27,671 bases of DNA from Candolleomyces eurysporus (GCA_027579435.1 JANBPK010001008.1:1-27671); one strand, 5' to 3'. Counted from the first letter of the stretch, positions 10,326-19,315 are shown. Notes: a model not told the origin generated them from the sequence alone. Numbers and translations are program-made.

Positions 10326-10831
10326 GATAGTAGGAAGAGAGAGACCCGATGCGGTGCCAATAGCATTTCCGTTTTGGTGACGTCCGGCGATCACTGCCAG
10401 CTACTGCCTCTCTTGCCTCTCGCCACTACCGCGCCATACGCAGCGCAACACCCAAACGACTGAGTCGAGCCCACAACACTGGATGGTGCGAGAAGAGGCA
10501 GGACTGCAAATTTGTAACCCTCCAAACAGGTTCTCTTCTTTCGGTGGCAATCATTTCCACCCTGAAAACACATCGGATGCTCCATCCCCTTTCGACACGT
10601 TCGCGCTCGAAAAATATCTCTGGCTCGCACTTTTGGGGATCTGGCCTTTGCCTGGAGGTCAGGATCCAATGCGCCGTTTCGGGGTCCACAAGGCTACATA
10701 CAAAAGGCGGCACCACTCGACTCCGAAATGCCAACACCCCCTCAGGGATTACGACGTAACATCCCCAATATTCGCACCACCTCAACAACCGGCCTCATAA
10801 ACCGTTCGACTTTCTGTCTTGCACACTCACC
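10326..10831. promoter_or_regulatory. Divergent intergenic region, shared promoter of eisosome gene (-) and family member A (+)
   Basis: 506 bases separate two start codons that point away from each other. The open frames here (for example 10391-10788 on minus, 10483-10800 on plus) show no domain or splice evidence. A cataaac/cataaa-like string lies about 35 bases before the member A start. No specific regulatory motif can be claimed. Confidence 0.45.
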
Positions 10832-11691
10832 ATGTCCACCATCCCCTCCCCCTCCACTGCCAAACCCATGTACACCCCCTCAATCGAGGACGTCTTCGCT
10901 GTTCGGCGACAGCTGCTCAACTTTGTGCCAGCAGAGATTGCAGTGGTCATCGTCGAGCTTGCGGAGTATTATCCCAAGGTCACCGCGACCCGGGAAGCCT
11001 TCACCGGCCCCGCGTCCGTACCAGGGATTCGTCGCGACGGAGAGTGGTGCTACGTCCTCTCACCCCCCTTGCCCTACCACCCCGGTGTTACGATGAAGCC
11101 TCGCGAGGTCAAGTTTACTCTGGATTGCGTCGCTGGGTGCACCTATGACAGTGCGTTCCCTTCCCTTCCCTTCTATTCCCACTTGCTGTTCATGTCGATT
11201 GACACGTCATATCTAGGCATTTGCTCGAGCTCCACAACATTCAACGCCGCGATCGTCAAAGCCAAGGATTTGACGCAGAACGTGCTATATGAACCGCTCG
11301 AAGCGACACCCGAACGGCACATCAATGAATGGACGATATCCGACCCTACCCGCTGGCAGGTGCAGGAAGTACCGTCTTCGTGGCCCGTTGGCAGCCGGCA
11401 CGAACTCGCATGGAAGGATAGTGATGATGATGCAGTTGTCAACGCTCCCGGGCCCGCTACCGCAGACCCTGAGGCTGAAGCCCCCTCGGAACCAAGTCAG
11501 CCTTCGCCCTCATTGATCGACAAACTCGCTTCTGGAGATCGGGTCGCTGTTATGGTGCAGGGCATGGTACGTGGTATTCTTCCGTTTCTCCGAGGGTATC
11601 AGTGATTCTAATGATCCGCTCCTCCGTACAGATTCCGGGATGGTTGAACTGTATCTATACAGTCACAACGGAGATCTACTACTCCATCTAG
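10832..11691 (+). CDS. Unnamed fungal family, member A, three exons, 242 aa
   Basis: Exons 10832-11150, 11217-11566 and 11632-11691. Introns are GTGCGT...TCTAG (66 nt, no in-frame stop) and GTACGT...TACAG (65 nt), total 729 nt in frame. The protein has VRRQLLNFVPAEIAVVIVELAEYY near the N-terminus, a VKFTLDCVAG strand before intron 1, a VLYEPLE...INEWTI section, an acidic/Pro-Ser linker and a C-terminus IPGWLNCIYTVTTEIYYSI. The layout (an LPxE[IL]...I[LV]xxAEYW-like helix, a VRK[IV]xFxxxS strand before intron 1, a hydrophobic last exon of exactly 60 nt) is shared with members B and C downstream, so the three form a local family. I know similar uncharacterised proteins from Agaricomycetes but no function. 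There is no signal peptide. The last exon is the seed of repeats that follow. Confidence 0.75.
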
Positions 11692-11990
11692 AGCTGTCAC
11701 AACATCACCACTGCTACCTTATATATGGATAAACAAAAAGGTTTTGTGGGTTTTTGGGTGATTAAAGCACCAATAGAGTCGATACTAGAATCTCCTTTTA
11801 TTCTTATTCGCTTCCTTTGGGTATTATGTTGGCTTTTGGGGTATTATTGTTGTAATGACTTATTCTATGCACCTACCTACTTACGAGTATGCCAACTCTA
11901 CCCCACCATCTCTTCTCATGTATGTAGACGTAAACGTCCTCCTCCCCTCTGCGATCCAAACCAATTCAACAAGAATGTTTGTACTTCCAC
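11636..11990 (+). repeat. Diverged tail repeat, copy 1 (includes last exon of member A)
   Basis: First of four diverged direct copies. It starts in the final exon of member A (ccgggatggttgaac) and runs into its 3' flank, with landmarks ggggtattattgttgtaatg, tattctatgcacc and tacgagtatgccaac. The same ordered landmarks recur at 12036, 12310 and 12690. Confidence 0.6.
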
Positions 11991-12035
11991 GATCCAGCCA
12001 TTTTCTGAGTCGTTGCGAGCGCATCAAGAATTCTG

Positions 12036-12300
12036 GGTTCCGGGATGGTCGAACTCTCTCGCTCTACAGTTACAACTGAAGTCTACTATTTTCACTACCA
12101 CCACCAATACGGCGCCGTGGGCTGTCGAGTAGTGATCAATATCGAACTTTTAATTCTTCTTCTTAGGGAATCATGTTACCGTTCGGGGTATTGCTGTAAT
12201 TCATCCTATGCAGTCACTAGTACGCCAACCCCACCCCCTCTTGTCTTCTCAACTCTACCACCACCTTGGACGTCGTGGACAAACAAATTCGTGGTTTTTA
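12036..12300 (+). repeat. Diverged tail repeat, copy 2
   Basis: Begins ccgggatggtcgaac, followed by tctacagttacaactgaagt (compare member A's tatacagtcacaacggagat). It then continues through ggggtattgctgtaat, tcatcctatgca and tagtacgccaacccc. This is a non-coding relic of the last exon plus 3' flank of member A. Confidence 0.6.
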
Positions 12301-12309
12301 TGAATGGTC

Positions 12310-12570
12310 AATTATTAACTTTAGAGTTTACAGAACATAGAACCCTTTTATCCCTCTTTTTTNATCCACTTCTGTCTTCTTCGGTCATTATGTTGCACAC
12401 CTTTCGGGGTATTGTTGCTTTCATTTATCCTATTCCTACGCATTGCTTACGAGCATGCCAACACCCCTTCACAATTAGACGCCCTCTTCTCGATCGCCTG
12501 TCCTCCTTCCAATCCAGTCCAATCTATTAATCTAATCCAACGGACACGTTTGTACTTCCTGCTGTGTTTT
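12310..12570 (+). repeat. Diverged tail repeat, copy 3
   Basis: Retains tcttcttcggtcattatgtt, ggggtattgttgctttcatt, tatcctattccta, cgagcatgccaacacccc and a catccaatc-type end, in the same order as copies 1 and 2. One N lies at 12363. Confidence 0.5.
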
Positions 12571-12621
12571 TCATAGGCTATGTTCCGCTCTCGTTCGACG
12601 ACTACTAGATTTGCCTTCCTT

Positions 12622-12678
12622 CGGAATTGAGCCCGCCCGCTAATTAATCTTCTAATCGATGTCCAAAAGCTGGTACGC
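12622..12678 (+). repeat. Direct repeat pair, left copy
   Basis: Shares cggaattg, ccgctaattaa, cttctaatcg and gtccaaaagc, in order, with 13069-13128. Confidence 0.65.
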
Positions 12679-12689
12679 ACCACTCAGGT

Positions 12690-12870
12690 TTACTATTCTA
12701 TCTAGAGCTACCACTATGATCTTAGACGTCTTTTATCCCTTTCGTTCGTCTTCTTAGGATATTTTTATTACCGTGCACCTACTTCCTAGTACGCCACCCC
12801 TCTTCTCATGGAGATGTCCCCTCTCCAATCCAATCTAATCAACAATAGTGTTCATTCTTCCGTGATCCTA
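12690..12870 (+). repeat. Diverged tail repeat, copy 4 (shortest)
   Basis: Begins tttactattctatctagagct (compare tactactccatctagagctg at the member A stop). It keeps cgtcttcttaggatat, gtgcacctacttcctagtac, ccacccctcttctcatg and a ccaatccaatctaatc tail shared with copy 3. Confidence 0.5.
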
Positions 12871-13904
12871 CCGCATTTCGTATGCTCCGTTCATTCGCTC
12901 AGTCATGGAAGGACCTACTTGCGATTTCCAAGTTTGAACTTCCTAACGCAACATGCTTCAATCCGACCCGATAAGATGCCGCTGAACACTGCCCGATTCG
13001 ATAAACGTCCCCCGGTTCGATAATCGTCCCTTCGTCCCTTCATTTCGGGTTCGGCATGATATAAATACCGGAATTGCCCTGCCCCGCTAATTAACGTCCT
13101 TCTAATCGGGGTCCAAAAGCCGGCACGCGGGTACATTGGACCGCAGTACATCATGAATCCCCCCTCCCCCGAAATCACCAGGCAGACCGATGAAAGCGAG
13201 TCAATCGAACATTCTTGTGTGCACACCAAGCCTTTAGGCGAAAATTCTTCCCCCTTGACTGTCGCTGTCAAAGGTCAAGCGAACAGGCTAGCTGCCTCTC
13301 GATCTGTGAACAGTGAGAGTACTGGAAGGTACGCTCACGCAATCCGGCCACAACGTGAACGTTAATGTTACTTTACTTTGGTTCCTTCCGCGAGATGTTT
13401 CTATTCACTCCACTTTTCACTTCACTTCACTTCACTCGATATGTACAGACGCATGTCGACTTCATCAAAAATGAAATGAAGACAGCGTGGCGAGTGAGAG
13501 CGTGCCATCAGCCGCACCGGTCGGTAGGTAGATACCACTTTCCACTCTCACCGTGAAAAATCTGTGAGAGTGCTCTTGATCAGTCTGATCCCCCTCGTTC
13601 CCGCAGAAAACGAACACTTCTTCGTTTCCTGTTCGTCCTACCAACTTCTTATCCGCATCTCGTAGCCAACATTTTGGCCCCTCCACGCTTGGTCCCTGCA
13701 AACAACGATAGTGTACCCTCGTTCTGAGACGCGTACGGCTCGTTGGATTCTCGTGCACTGATTCATTGATTCACCCTTGACGAGTGCGTTTCGACTTCTT
13801 CCATACGACTTGCTCTACGGTTTGACTCAGGCTGATCTACTATCGATCCATCTATCGATACAATCTAGGTTTCGGCGAAATTTTCAAACAGACAGGTTGT
13901 GCCA
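12871..13904. other. Gene-poor interval before the first duplicated block
   Basis: No supported gene. It contains (TTCAC)x4 at 13416-13435 and an inverted repeat cactctcac (13543-13551) / gtgagagtg (13564-13572) with a 12-nt loop. Open frames at 13153-13365 (+) and 13465-13758 (-) have no recognisable domains. Confidence 0.45.
13069..13128 (+). repeat. Direct repeat pair, right copy
   Basis: Matches 12622-12678 with small indels. The pair lies between the tail repeats and the first 1.7-kb duplicated block. Confidence 0.65.
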
Positions 13905-14066
13905 CCGACAACCACCATCGGGCGATCCTCTGCATACATACCATACATACTCAATTCCAGCGCATCTCCAGCGCATCGCGTCGCATAGTACGTCCGATCG
14001 GCATCAATCGCCGCCATCGCATAATCCACCTCGTCCAACGTGCCGATCCTCGCTCGCTCGCTACCT

Positions 14067-15071
14067 ATGGCGCCAACCCCAGTAGCCACCACCCTCTCAA
14101 TCAAGTTGTCGATCCAAGACGTAATTTTGACCCGCTGCATTCTATCTAACGACCCAATCAACTTCCCCGCCGAGTTGATCGATATCATCTTGGATGACGC
14201 CGAGTACTGGGCGTCTATTAGTAGTAGTACCGGCGGGTGGATGCACAGAACGATTTGCGCGGGGACAACTGGAGATTTGGCCGAGATGGAATGTTTAACC
14301 GCGAAGCTCGTTCCTGCGATGCCGGGAGGAGGAAGCGCGCTACCCCAAGTGAGGAAAATCGTTTTTCGGTTGAGGAGTAATGATCAAGGGAGGTCCAATA
14401 ATGCTCAATGTCGAGGTTAGTCCGGTTTACATTAATGGGTCTCAGAGCGCAGAGCGCCGTTCTGCTCTCTCAAAGACCGTTCTCCTCTTTGTTTCAACAT
14501 CTTATCTACTGCTGTTGGCAGGAACGTACAAATCGACTCACTCTTGGTTCACCGTCGGGATCTCCTTGAACGGTTCGACGGACCCTGCTCTCGAGTCGAA
14601 ACGATGGTTCCTCCAGTCCAACGTCCACGGGGCAAGGAAACAAAGGTTACACGAGATCGTCTGGACCACCGATCCGAACCCAACTCTAGATCTAACTTCG
14701 AAACAAGGGGCGGCCGATAGTCACTCAGTCAGAGGCGAGATGGACGAAAAGACCGGTCAGGGAACTCAAGCCTCAGGCCTCGACTTTCTGCGACACCTCC
14801 AGGAAGCCATATGCCAAACCGCTTTGGAAGCCAGCGCCAATTTCGATCAGGGTCGCGACGACGTCAGTGCAACGAGTGATTACGGTGTAGCTGTCTCGAT
14901 CTACGCGTGTGCACAGGTAAGTAAATCATATTGACTTTATAGACTCTTGTGTCAGGCATATGAATGAGATGCTGACCGATTTCATTCTTTTTTGCGTGTG
15001 GATGACGACAGTATGGGGGATGGGAGAATCATGTCTCCAGCGCGGAGGTGGAGACGCTCTGTTTCGTCTAG
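14067..15071 (+). CDS. Unnamed fungal family, member B, three exons, 267 aa
   Basis: Exons 14067-14415, 14522-14916 and 15012-15071. Introns are GTTAGT...GGCAG (106 nt) and GTAAGT...GACAG (95 nt), total 804 nt in frame. The protein starts MAPTPVATTL, then FPAELIDIILDDAEYWASIS, VRKIVFRLRSNDQG before intron 1, and GTYKSTHSWFTVGIS and EIVWTTDPNP after it. A charged linker and a helical part (LDFLRHLQEAICQTALEAS) follow, and the last exon is YGGWENHVSSAEVETLCFV. The VRKIVF...SNDQG / GTY...SWF pair and the GWENH C-terminus are hallmarks I associate with a widespread uncharacterised Agaricomycete family. Intron positions and the 60-nt last exon match member A. An upstream GTG at 14040 corresponds to an ATG in copy C and is not used here. 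It seems intact. Function unknown. Confidence 0.75.
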
Positions 15072-15322
15072 TCCCAGCTTAGCAGTTAGTCAGGTAGCAA
15101 GTAAGTAGGAAACGGCTCCCATGCGATCGAGTTTCTTTATTTCGCCTAGTTGCAGTGTTTCGAAAGCACAATCGCACACTAGCACACATGCTTTCGAGAT
15201 TAATGTCGGGCGCCCGTATCGTGGCCTCAAGCATAACGGTGATGTTCTACGAAAGGTTAGAAAGTGAAGGTGAAGTCTGGATGAAACGTGCAAGATTCAA
15301 ACGGCAATAGACGGACCCTGGT

Positions 15323-15594
15323 ATGTTAGCCACCAGCAATAGCAATCCCTTCCCAACTCCTCGGCTCAGCCGCAACTTTCACCTCCCTAGACTTTTCAAA
15401 GGTAAGTTTCGAACCGCTCCCCGTGAGTATCGCTCCAGCCGTGCGCGCATCCCAGAGCAAGCAACACAGAAGGTCTATTACAATCCAGTCCAGTGTTCAG
15501 CACCATGCCAAGTTATATCACTCAGTCACTCCCGCACACCCTTGCCCCCGGGCCGAACATGATGGTTGAAAGCCCGATTCGGTCATCCTCCTAA
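15323..15594 (+). CDS. Possible small two-exon gene or 5' fragment downstream of member B
   Basis: A candidate exon 15323-15401 (MLATSNSNPFPTPRLSRNFH...) ends at a strong donor (AAAG/GTAAGT). A 68-nt intron ends at AACACAG (15469), and a second exon to 15594 stays in frame and includes MPSYITQSLPHTLAPGPN. Donor and acceptor are conserved in the duplicate at 19057-19203. There the second exon is shifted by 4 nt, but the MPGYFTQSLQHTLEPGPN frame survives, so MPxYxTQS may be a true start and the first exon a 5' UTR. The start loosely recalls N-termini of fungal acyl-CoA synthetases, but nothing else of such a gene follows. If so, this is a 5' fragment cut off by the edge of the duplication. Low certainty. 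Confidence 0.3.
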
Positions 15595-15812
15595 AGAGAC
15601 TCCACAAATGGGCGATACCACTAGGACAGTGCTTACTGGAGACCCGTCTAACATGAGCGTCGAGGCGTCTACGAACGAATTCAGAGGCATTTTGACTCGG
15701 GTACATTTTGTACCTAGTTCAGATGCACAAGCCTGTGCGCTGCCGATCGCATCACTTCGGCTGTTTCCGCTTTCTCCTTCCCAGCTGGCTGGGTCTGTTT
15801 ATCACCCTCAAC

Positions 15813-16238
15813 CGTCGATCGGATACTGTCCGGACCCCACCAATGGGCAAATCGAGGCTGCTGAAAGATTCTTTCGGGGGGCGGGGATGGTGGCAGTGGT
15901 GGTCGTCCAGTGTTACCAAGCGAAATCTGGCCAACTCCGCTAATCGCATCGTTCACCAGTGCGTTGATCTTGGTAGGACCGTAGTAGAGGCTTCGCAGCA
16001 TCCCTGGCTGTGTGATCTCTTCCAGGATCTCAGGAAGAGCAGTTTGCCGTATTTACCGACGATGGTTCCCTTTTCGCAGCACTCGAGGAGTCCGCCGAAT
16101 TTGAGCCCGAGCCATATACGTGTGGATGCACGCTTGAAATCGCCTAATTGCGCCTCTTCTGTCATGATTTCCGAATCAAAACCTCGGATTTCGTCTTGGA
16201 GACGGTGGAGCAGTTCGGTTTGAATGTCGAGGTCTGGG
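15813..16238 (-). pseudogene. Truncated duplicate of the PIL1 exon
   Basis: On the minus strand this segment closely matches positions 9745-9320 of the eisosome gene (over 90% by eye): LDIQTELLHRLQDEIRG, SEIMTEEAQLGDFKRAS, LKFGGLLECCEKGTIVG, RSLYYGPTKINALVNDA and VGQISLGNTGRPPLP. A frameshift after KYGKLL separates the two halves, and the first two exons, the start and the long tail are missing. The upstream break is at about 16240, where the parent's HKHLDIQ context changes to unrelated sequence. It lies in the same orientation as the parent, about 6.5 kb away. It is a fragment of the Pil1 domain, not a functional gene. Confidence 0.85.
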
Positions 16239-16682
16239 CCTAGATTATACCTGTTGTACATTCTGCCATTCTTCCTCTTTGAGATCTTCCTCGGCAAATT
16301 TTTTGGTATGTCTTCACCATTCATTTTTGTGCCCCGTTTGCTGGCCTCATCTCCGTTTTTACTGTAAACCCTTCTCATGTGCCCATGAGTCACCCTTATT
16401 CATTCCTTGTCCTGCTAGTCGTTTGTGTAAGTGTCTATCTGTGTTGTCAGAATGCCTCGGAAAAACTGCCACGTGCAGCGACCAATGTTCAATGAGCTTC
16501 TCTCTTCTATGAACATCTGTCAAGGAGATGGCTAACATAAATAATGAAGGGTATAATACTACATGTAGAACATGGGTATTACACATAGATTAACTCAACA
16601 ACGTAGTCCACCGTAAGTTAGCATCACTCGGCCTAAGTGATTGCGTACATCGGTCCACGAGCATTGAGGGTTTCAGTTTCTT
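16239..16682. other. Intergenic stretch, no supported gene
   Basis: AT-rich 3' flank between the PIL1 relic and the small minus-strand gene. Open frames (16279-16512 +, 16359-16586 -) show no domain or conservation clue. Confidence 0.4.
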
Positions 16683-17316
16683 TCAAACGTTGACCAAATC
16701 AATATTGGGGTACTGTGCAACGAGCCAGAGGTATCCTGTTCTCGCGGCGATGTCCTTCGCCGCTTGCCGCCTCGTCGCTGATGCCTGGGCAAACTTGGCT
16801 ACGACGTTCTTGCCATTGAGGACTACAGCGCAGTGCTATATGTTAGCCAAACGATGAAGAGGGTGGCACACAAATGGCTACTTACGTCTTGCCTCTGCAT
16901 ACCACGGGTTGACCGGGTCATTCGTCTCCCATACGTAGACGACAGGCGTGATAATGCCACCATAAATTCTTTGTGCAGCATTATTGAATTTTGCGGAGGG
17001 GCCTGTGGCCGAGAGAGAGCGAGAGGGCAGGTCAGTACTCGAATTCGGGGGGCCGTCAACACGAGCTGCCAAAGGGGAATAACGACTTACCGTCGGCCAT
17101 GATCCTTTTTATTTCACCACCTGCAGAGCTTGAGCCTGTGAATTTCTTGCCTTGGTACTTCAGGGAATACCAGGACAAGTCACTGGGAACCGAAACTGAA
17201 GATGAGGTTGGTCGAGCATTTTGCTCAAGTTTTATAGCCACTGCCCCGGCTAGATGAATCTTCAAAGTCCATAGAAGTGGGTAATCTCTTTCACTAGCCG
17301 GCCGTGGTCTATGCAT
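16683..17316 (-). CDS. Small three-exon protein with possible dsRNA-binding-like halves, 88 or 160 aa
   Basis: Exons (minus): 17316 or 17100 to 17091, 17002-16886 and 16822-16683. Introns are GTAAGT...CACAG (88 nt) and GTAAGT...TGTAG (63 nt), all in phase. From 17100 the protein is MADGPSAKFNNAAQRIYGG..., WETNDPVNPWYAEARLLNGK and ATRRQAAKDIAARTGYLWL, 88 aa. From the in-frame ATG at 17316 it gains 72 residues, including DLSWYSLKYQGKKFTGSSS and GGEIKRIMADG. Both halves show a W-Y strand, a G-K turn, and then a helix with basic and Ala/Ile residues, the order expected of a dsRBM (helix, three strands, helix). The classic KKxAK motif is not exact, so the fold is an inference. Two canonical introns in frame make the gene itself convincing. 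Which ATG is used is uncertain. Confidence 0.6.
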
Positions 17317-17636
17317 GGACCGATATCGACTTTCAATGTGCTAACCAGGTGACACACCATATCTGCAGATGAGATCAACAGTGGACAGGGAATCGAATTC
17401 TCAATTTCAGGGGTATAGAAATCAAGTACCTGCAGGCTATACGGTGGGTTTTTTGCAACGCGTTCTCCTCTGCTTAACAGTCCCTCTAGGAAGCTTGATC
17501 CGGAGAGGTCTCGATCAGTGTACCGGTGACGGAAACAAGTTGCCCATCCCGACCTTTGAAGCGTGCTCACACTTACACACATTGGTTTTCCCTGCGCACC
17601 GCCAAGCATTGACGCACCTACTGCGCACGCCATCGA
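17317..17636. other. Intergenic stretch before the right duplicated block
   Basis: Holds the upstream region of the small minus-strand gene. The open frame at 17262-17663 (-) overlaps its exon 1 in another frame and has no supporting domain. Nothing else is seen. Confidence 0.4.
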
Positions 17637-17793
17637 TAACCACCATCGCGCGATCCTCTGCATACATACATACTCAAATCCAGCGCACCTCTAGCGCATC
17701 GCGTCACATAGTACGTCTGATCGGCATCAATCGCCGCCCATCATCGTATAATCCGCCTCGTCCAACATGCGAATCCTCACTCGCTCGCTGCCT

Positions 17794-18812
17794 ATGGCGC
17801 CAAACGCAGCGGTCACCACCCTCTCAATCGAGTTATCGATCCAATATGTAATTTTATCCCGCTGCATTCTATCTAAACACCCAATCAGCTTCCCCGCCAA
17901 GTTGATCGATATCATCTTGGATGACGCGGAGTACTGGGCGTCTATCAGTAGCAGTACGGGTGGGTATATGTTTAGAACGATTTGCACGGGGACAGCTGGA
18001 AGTTTGGCTGAGATGGGATATGTAATCTCGGAGCTCGTTCCTACGATGCTGGGAGGAGGAAGCGCGCTACCTCAAGTGAGAAAAATCGCTTTTCGGCTGA
18101 GGAGTAATGATCAAGGGAGTTCCAACAATGCTTAATATCGAGGTTAGTCCGATTTACGGGTCTCAGAGTGCTGCGCTGCGTTCTCCTCTCTCAAAGACCC
18201 TTCTCCTCTTTGTTTCAACATCTTATCTACTACGGCTGTCAGGAACGTACAAATCGACTCACTCTTGGTTCACTGTCGGGATCTCCCTGAACGGTTCGAC
18301 GGACCCTGCTCTCGAGTCGAAACAATGGTTCCTCCAATTCAACGTCCGTTCACGGGGTCAGGAATCAAAGGTTACACGAGATCGTTTGGAGCACCGATCC
18401 GAACCCAACTCTAGATCTAACTTCGAAACAAGAGGGGGGGCCGACAGTCATTCAGTCAGAGGCGAGATGGACGAAAAGACCGGTCAGGGAACTCAGACCA
18501 CAGGCCTCGACTTTCTGCGACACCTCCAGGAAGCCATACGCCAAACCGCTTTGGGTGCCAGCGCCAATTTCGATCAGGGTCGCGACGACGTCAGTGCAAC
18601 GAGTAATTACGGTGTAGCCATTTCGATCTACGCGTGTGCACAGGTAAATAAACCATATTGCCTTTATACACTTTTGTGTCAGACATATGAATGAGATGCT
18701 GATCGAATTCATTCTTTTTTGCGTGCGGATGACGAAAGTATGGGGGATGGGAGAATCATGTCTCCAGCGCGGAGGTGGAGATGCTCTGTTTCGTCTCGTC
18801 CCAGCTTGGTAG
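17794..18812 (+). pseudogene. Family member C, defective duplicate of member B
   Basis: Colinear with member B: MAPNAAVTTLSIELSIQ, FPAKLIDIILDDAEYWASIS, VRKIAFRLRSNDQG, then GTYKSTHSWFTVGIS and LDFLRHLQEAIRQTAL. Defects: a CAA-to-TAA nonsense change at 18133-18135, three codons before intron 1; a 4-nt insertion near 18348 that shifts frame until a further +2 change in the G-run at 18434-18440; the acceptor of intron 2 is GAAAG (18738) where B has GACAG; and the final stop TAG has become TCG, so the last exon reads on to a later TAG. An upstream in-frame ATG at 17767 would add nine residues. The protein is cut to about 113 residues from the equivalent start unless the intron is handled differently. 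Confidence 0.8.
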
Positions 18813-19056
18813 TTAGGCAGGCAGCAAGTAGGTAGGAGACGGCACCGATGCGATCGAGTTTCTTTATTTCGCCTAGTCCCAGTGTTCGGAAAGCACAGGC
18901 GCACAGCACAGTAGCACACACGCTTTCGAGATTAATGTCGGGTACTCTGGTATCGTGGCTTCAAGCATAACGGTGATATTCTACGAAAGGTTAGAAAGTG
19001 AGGGTGAAGTCTGGATGAAACGTGCAAGGCTCAAACCGCAATAGACAGACCCTGGT

Positions 19057-19203
19057 ATGTTAGCGACCAGCAATAGTATTGCCTTCCCAACTCCTCGGCT
19101 CAACGACAATCGCCTCCCCAGACTTTTCAAAGGTAAGTTTCGAACCGCTCCCCGTGAGTATCACTCCAGCTGTACGCGTGTCCCAGAGCAAGTAACACAG
19201 ATC
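19057..19203 (+). pseudogene. Copy of the exon-intron segment found downstream of member B
   Basis: MLATSNSIAFPTPRL... ends at AAAG/GTAAGT (19132), and a 68-nt intron ends at AACACAG, as in 15323-15469. The following exon differs by 4 nt, so the joined frame ends soon, although MPGYFTQSLQHTLEPGPN (19232 on) is preserved in its own frame. It may be a broken or regulatory 5' segment. Confidence 0.3.
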
Positions 19204-19315
19204 CATACAATCCAGTCCAGTGTTCAGCACCATGCCGGGTTATTTCACTCAGTCACTCCAGCACACCCTTGAACCCGGGCCGAATACGGTTGAAGACCCT
19301 ATACGGTCATCATTA

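Larger units (their letters stand above)
13905..15595 (+). repeat. 1.7-kb direct duplication, left copy
   Basis: Nearly colinear with 17637-19315 (roughly 90% identical by eye). It starts near ccaccatcgggcgatcctctg and ends near cgggccgaac...ggtcatc. It carries member B, its 3' flank and a conserved downstream exon-like segment. The two copies are 3.7 kb apart in the same orientation. Confidence 0.85.
17637..19315 (+). repeat. 1.7-kb direct duplication, right copy
   Basis: Second copy of 13905-15595. It carries the defective member C, a conserved 3' flank (tatgggggatgggagaatcatg, ttctttatttcgcctag, taacggtgat, ctacgaaagg) and the exon-like segment with GTAAGT donor at 19132. Small indels and many substitutions separate the copies. 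Confidence 0.85.

Noticed and set aside
10391..10788. Minus-strand frames in the divergent promoter region
   Set aside because: No domain, no splice link to the PIL1 start, and they would occupy the only promoter space of two genes.
11692..13904. Possible transposon in the repeat-rich interval
   Set aside because: No transposase or reverse-transcriptase motifs, terminal inverted repeats or target-site duplications were seen. The repeats derive from a gene end.
13865..14188. Minus-strand open frame antisense to member B exon 1, also open in the copy (17727-17987)
   Set aside because: Conservation of the open frame is expected from the duplicated plus-strand coding sequence. No start context, splice sites or domain support it.
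14380..14934. Open frame of 184 aa overlapping member B
   Set aside because: It is a read-through of intron 1 into exon 2. Splice sites and the shared structure with members A and C explain it better.
18107..18694. Open frame of 195 aa in the right duplicate
   Set aside because: This is intron 1 read-through plus frame-shifted exon 2 of the defective member C, not a new gene.
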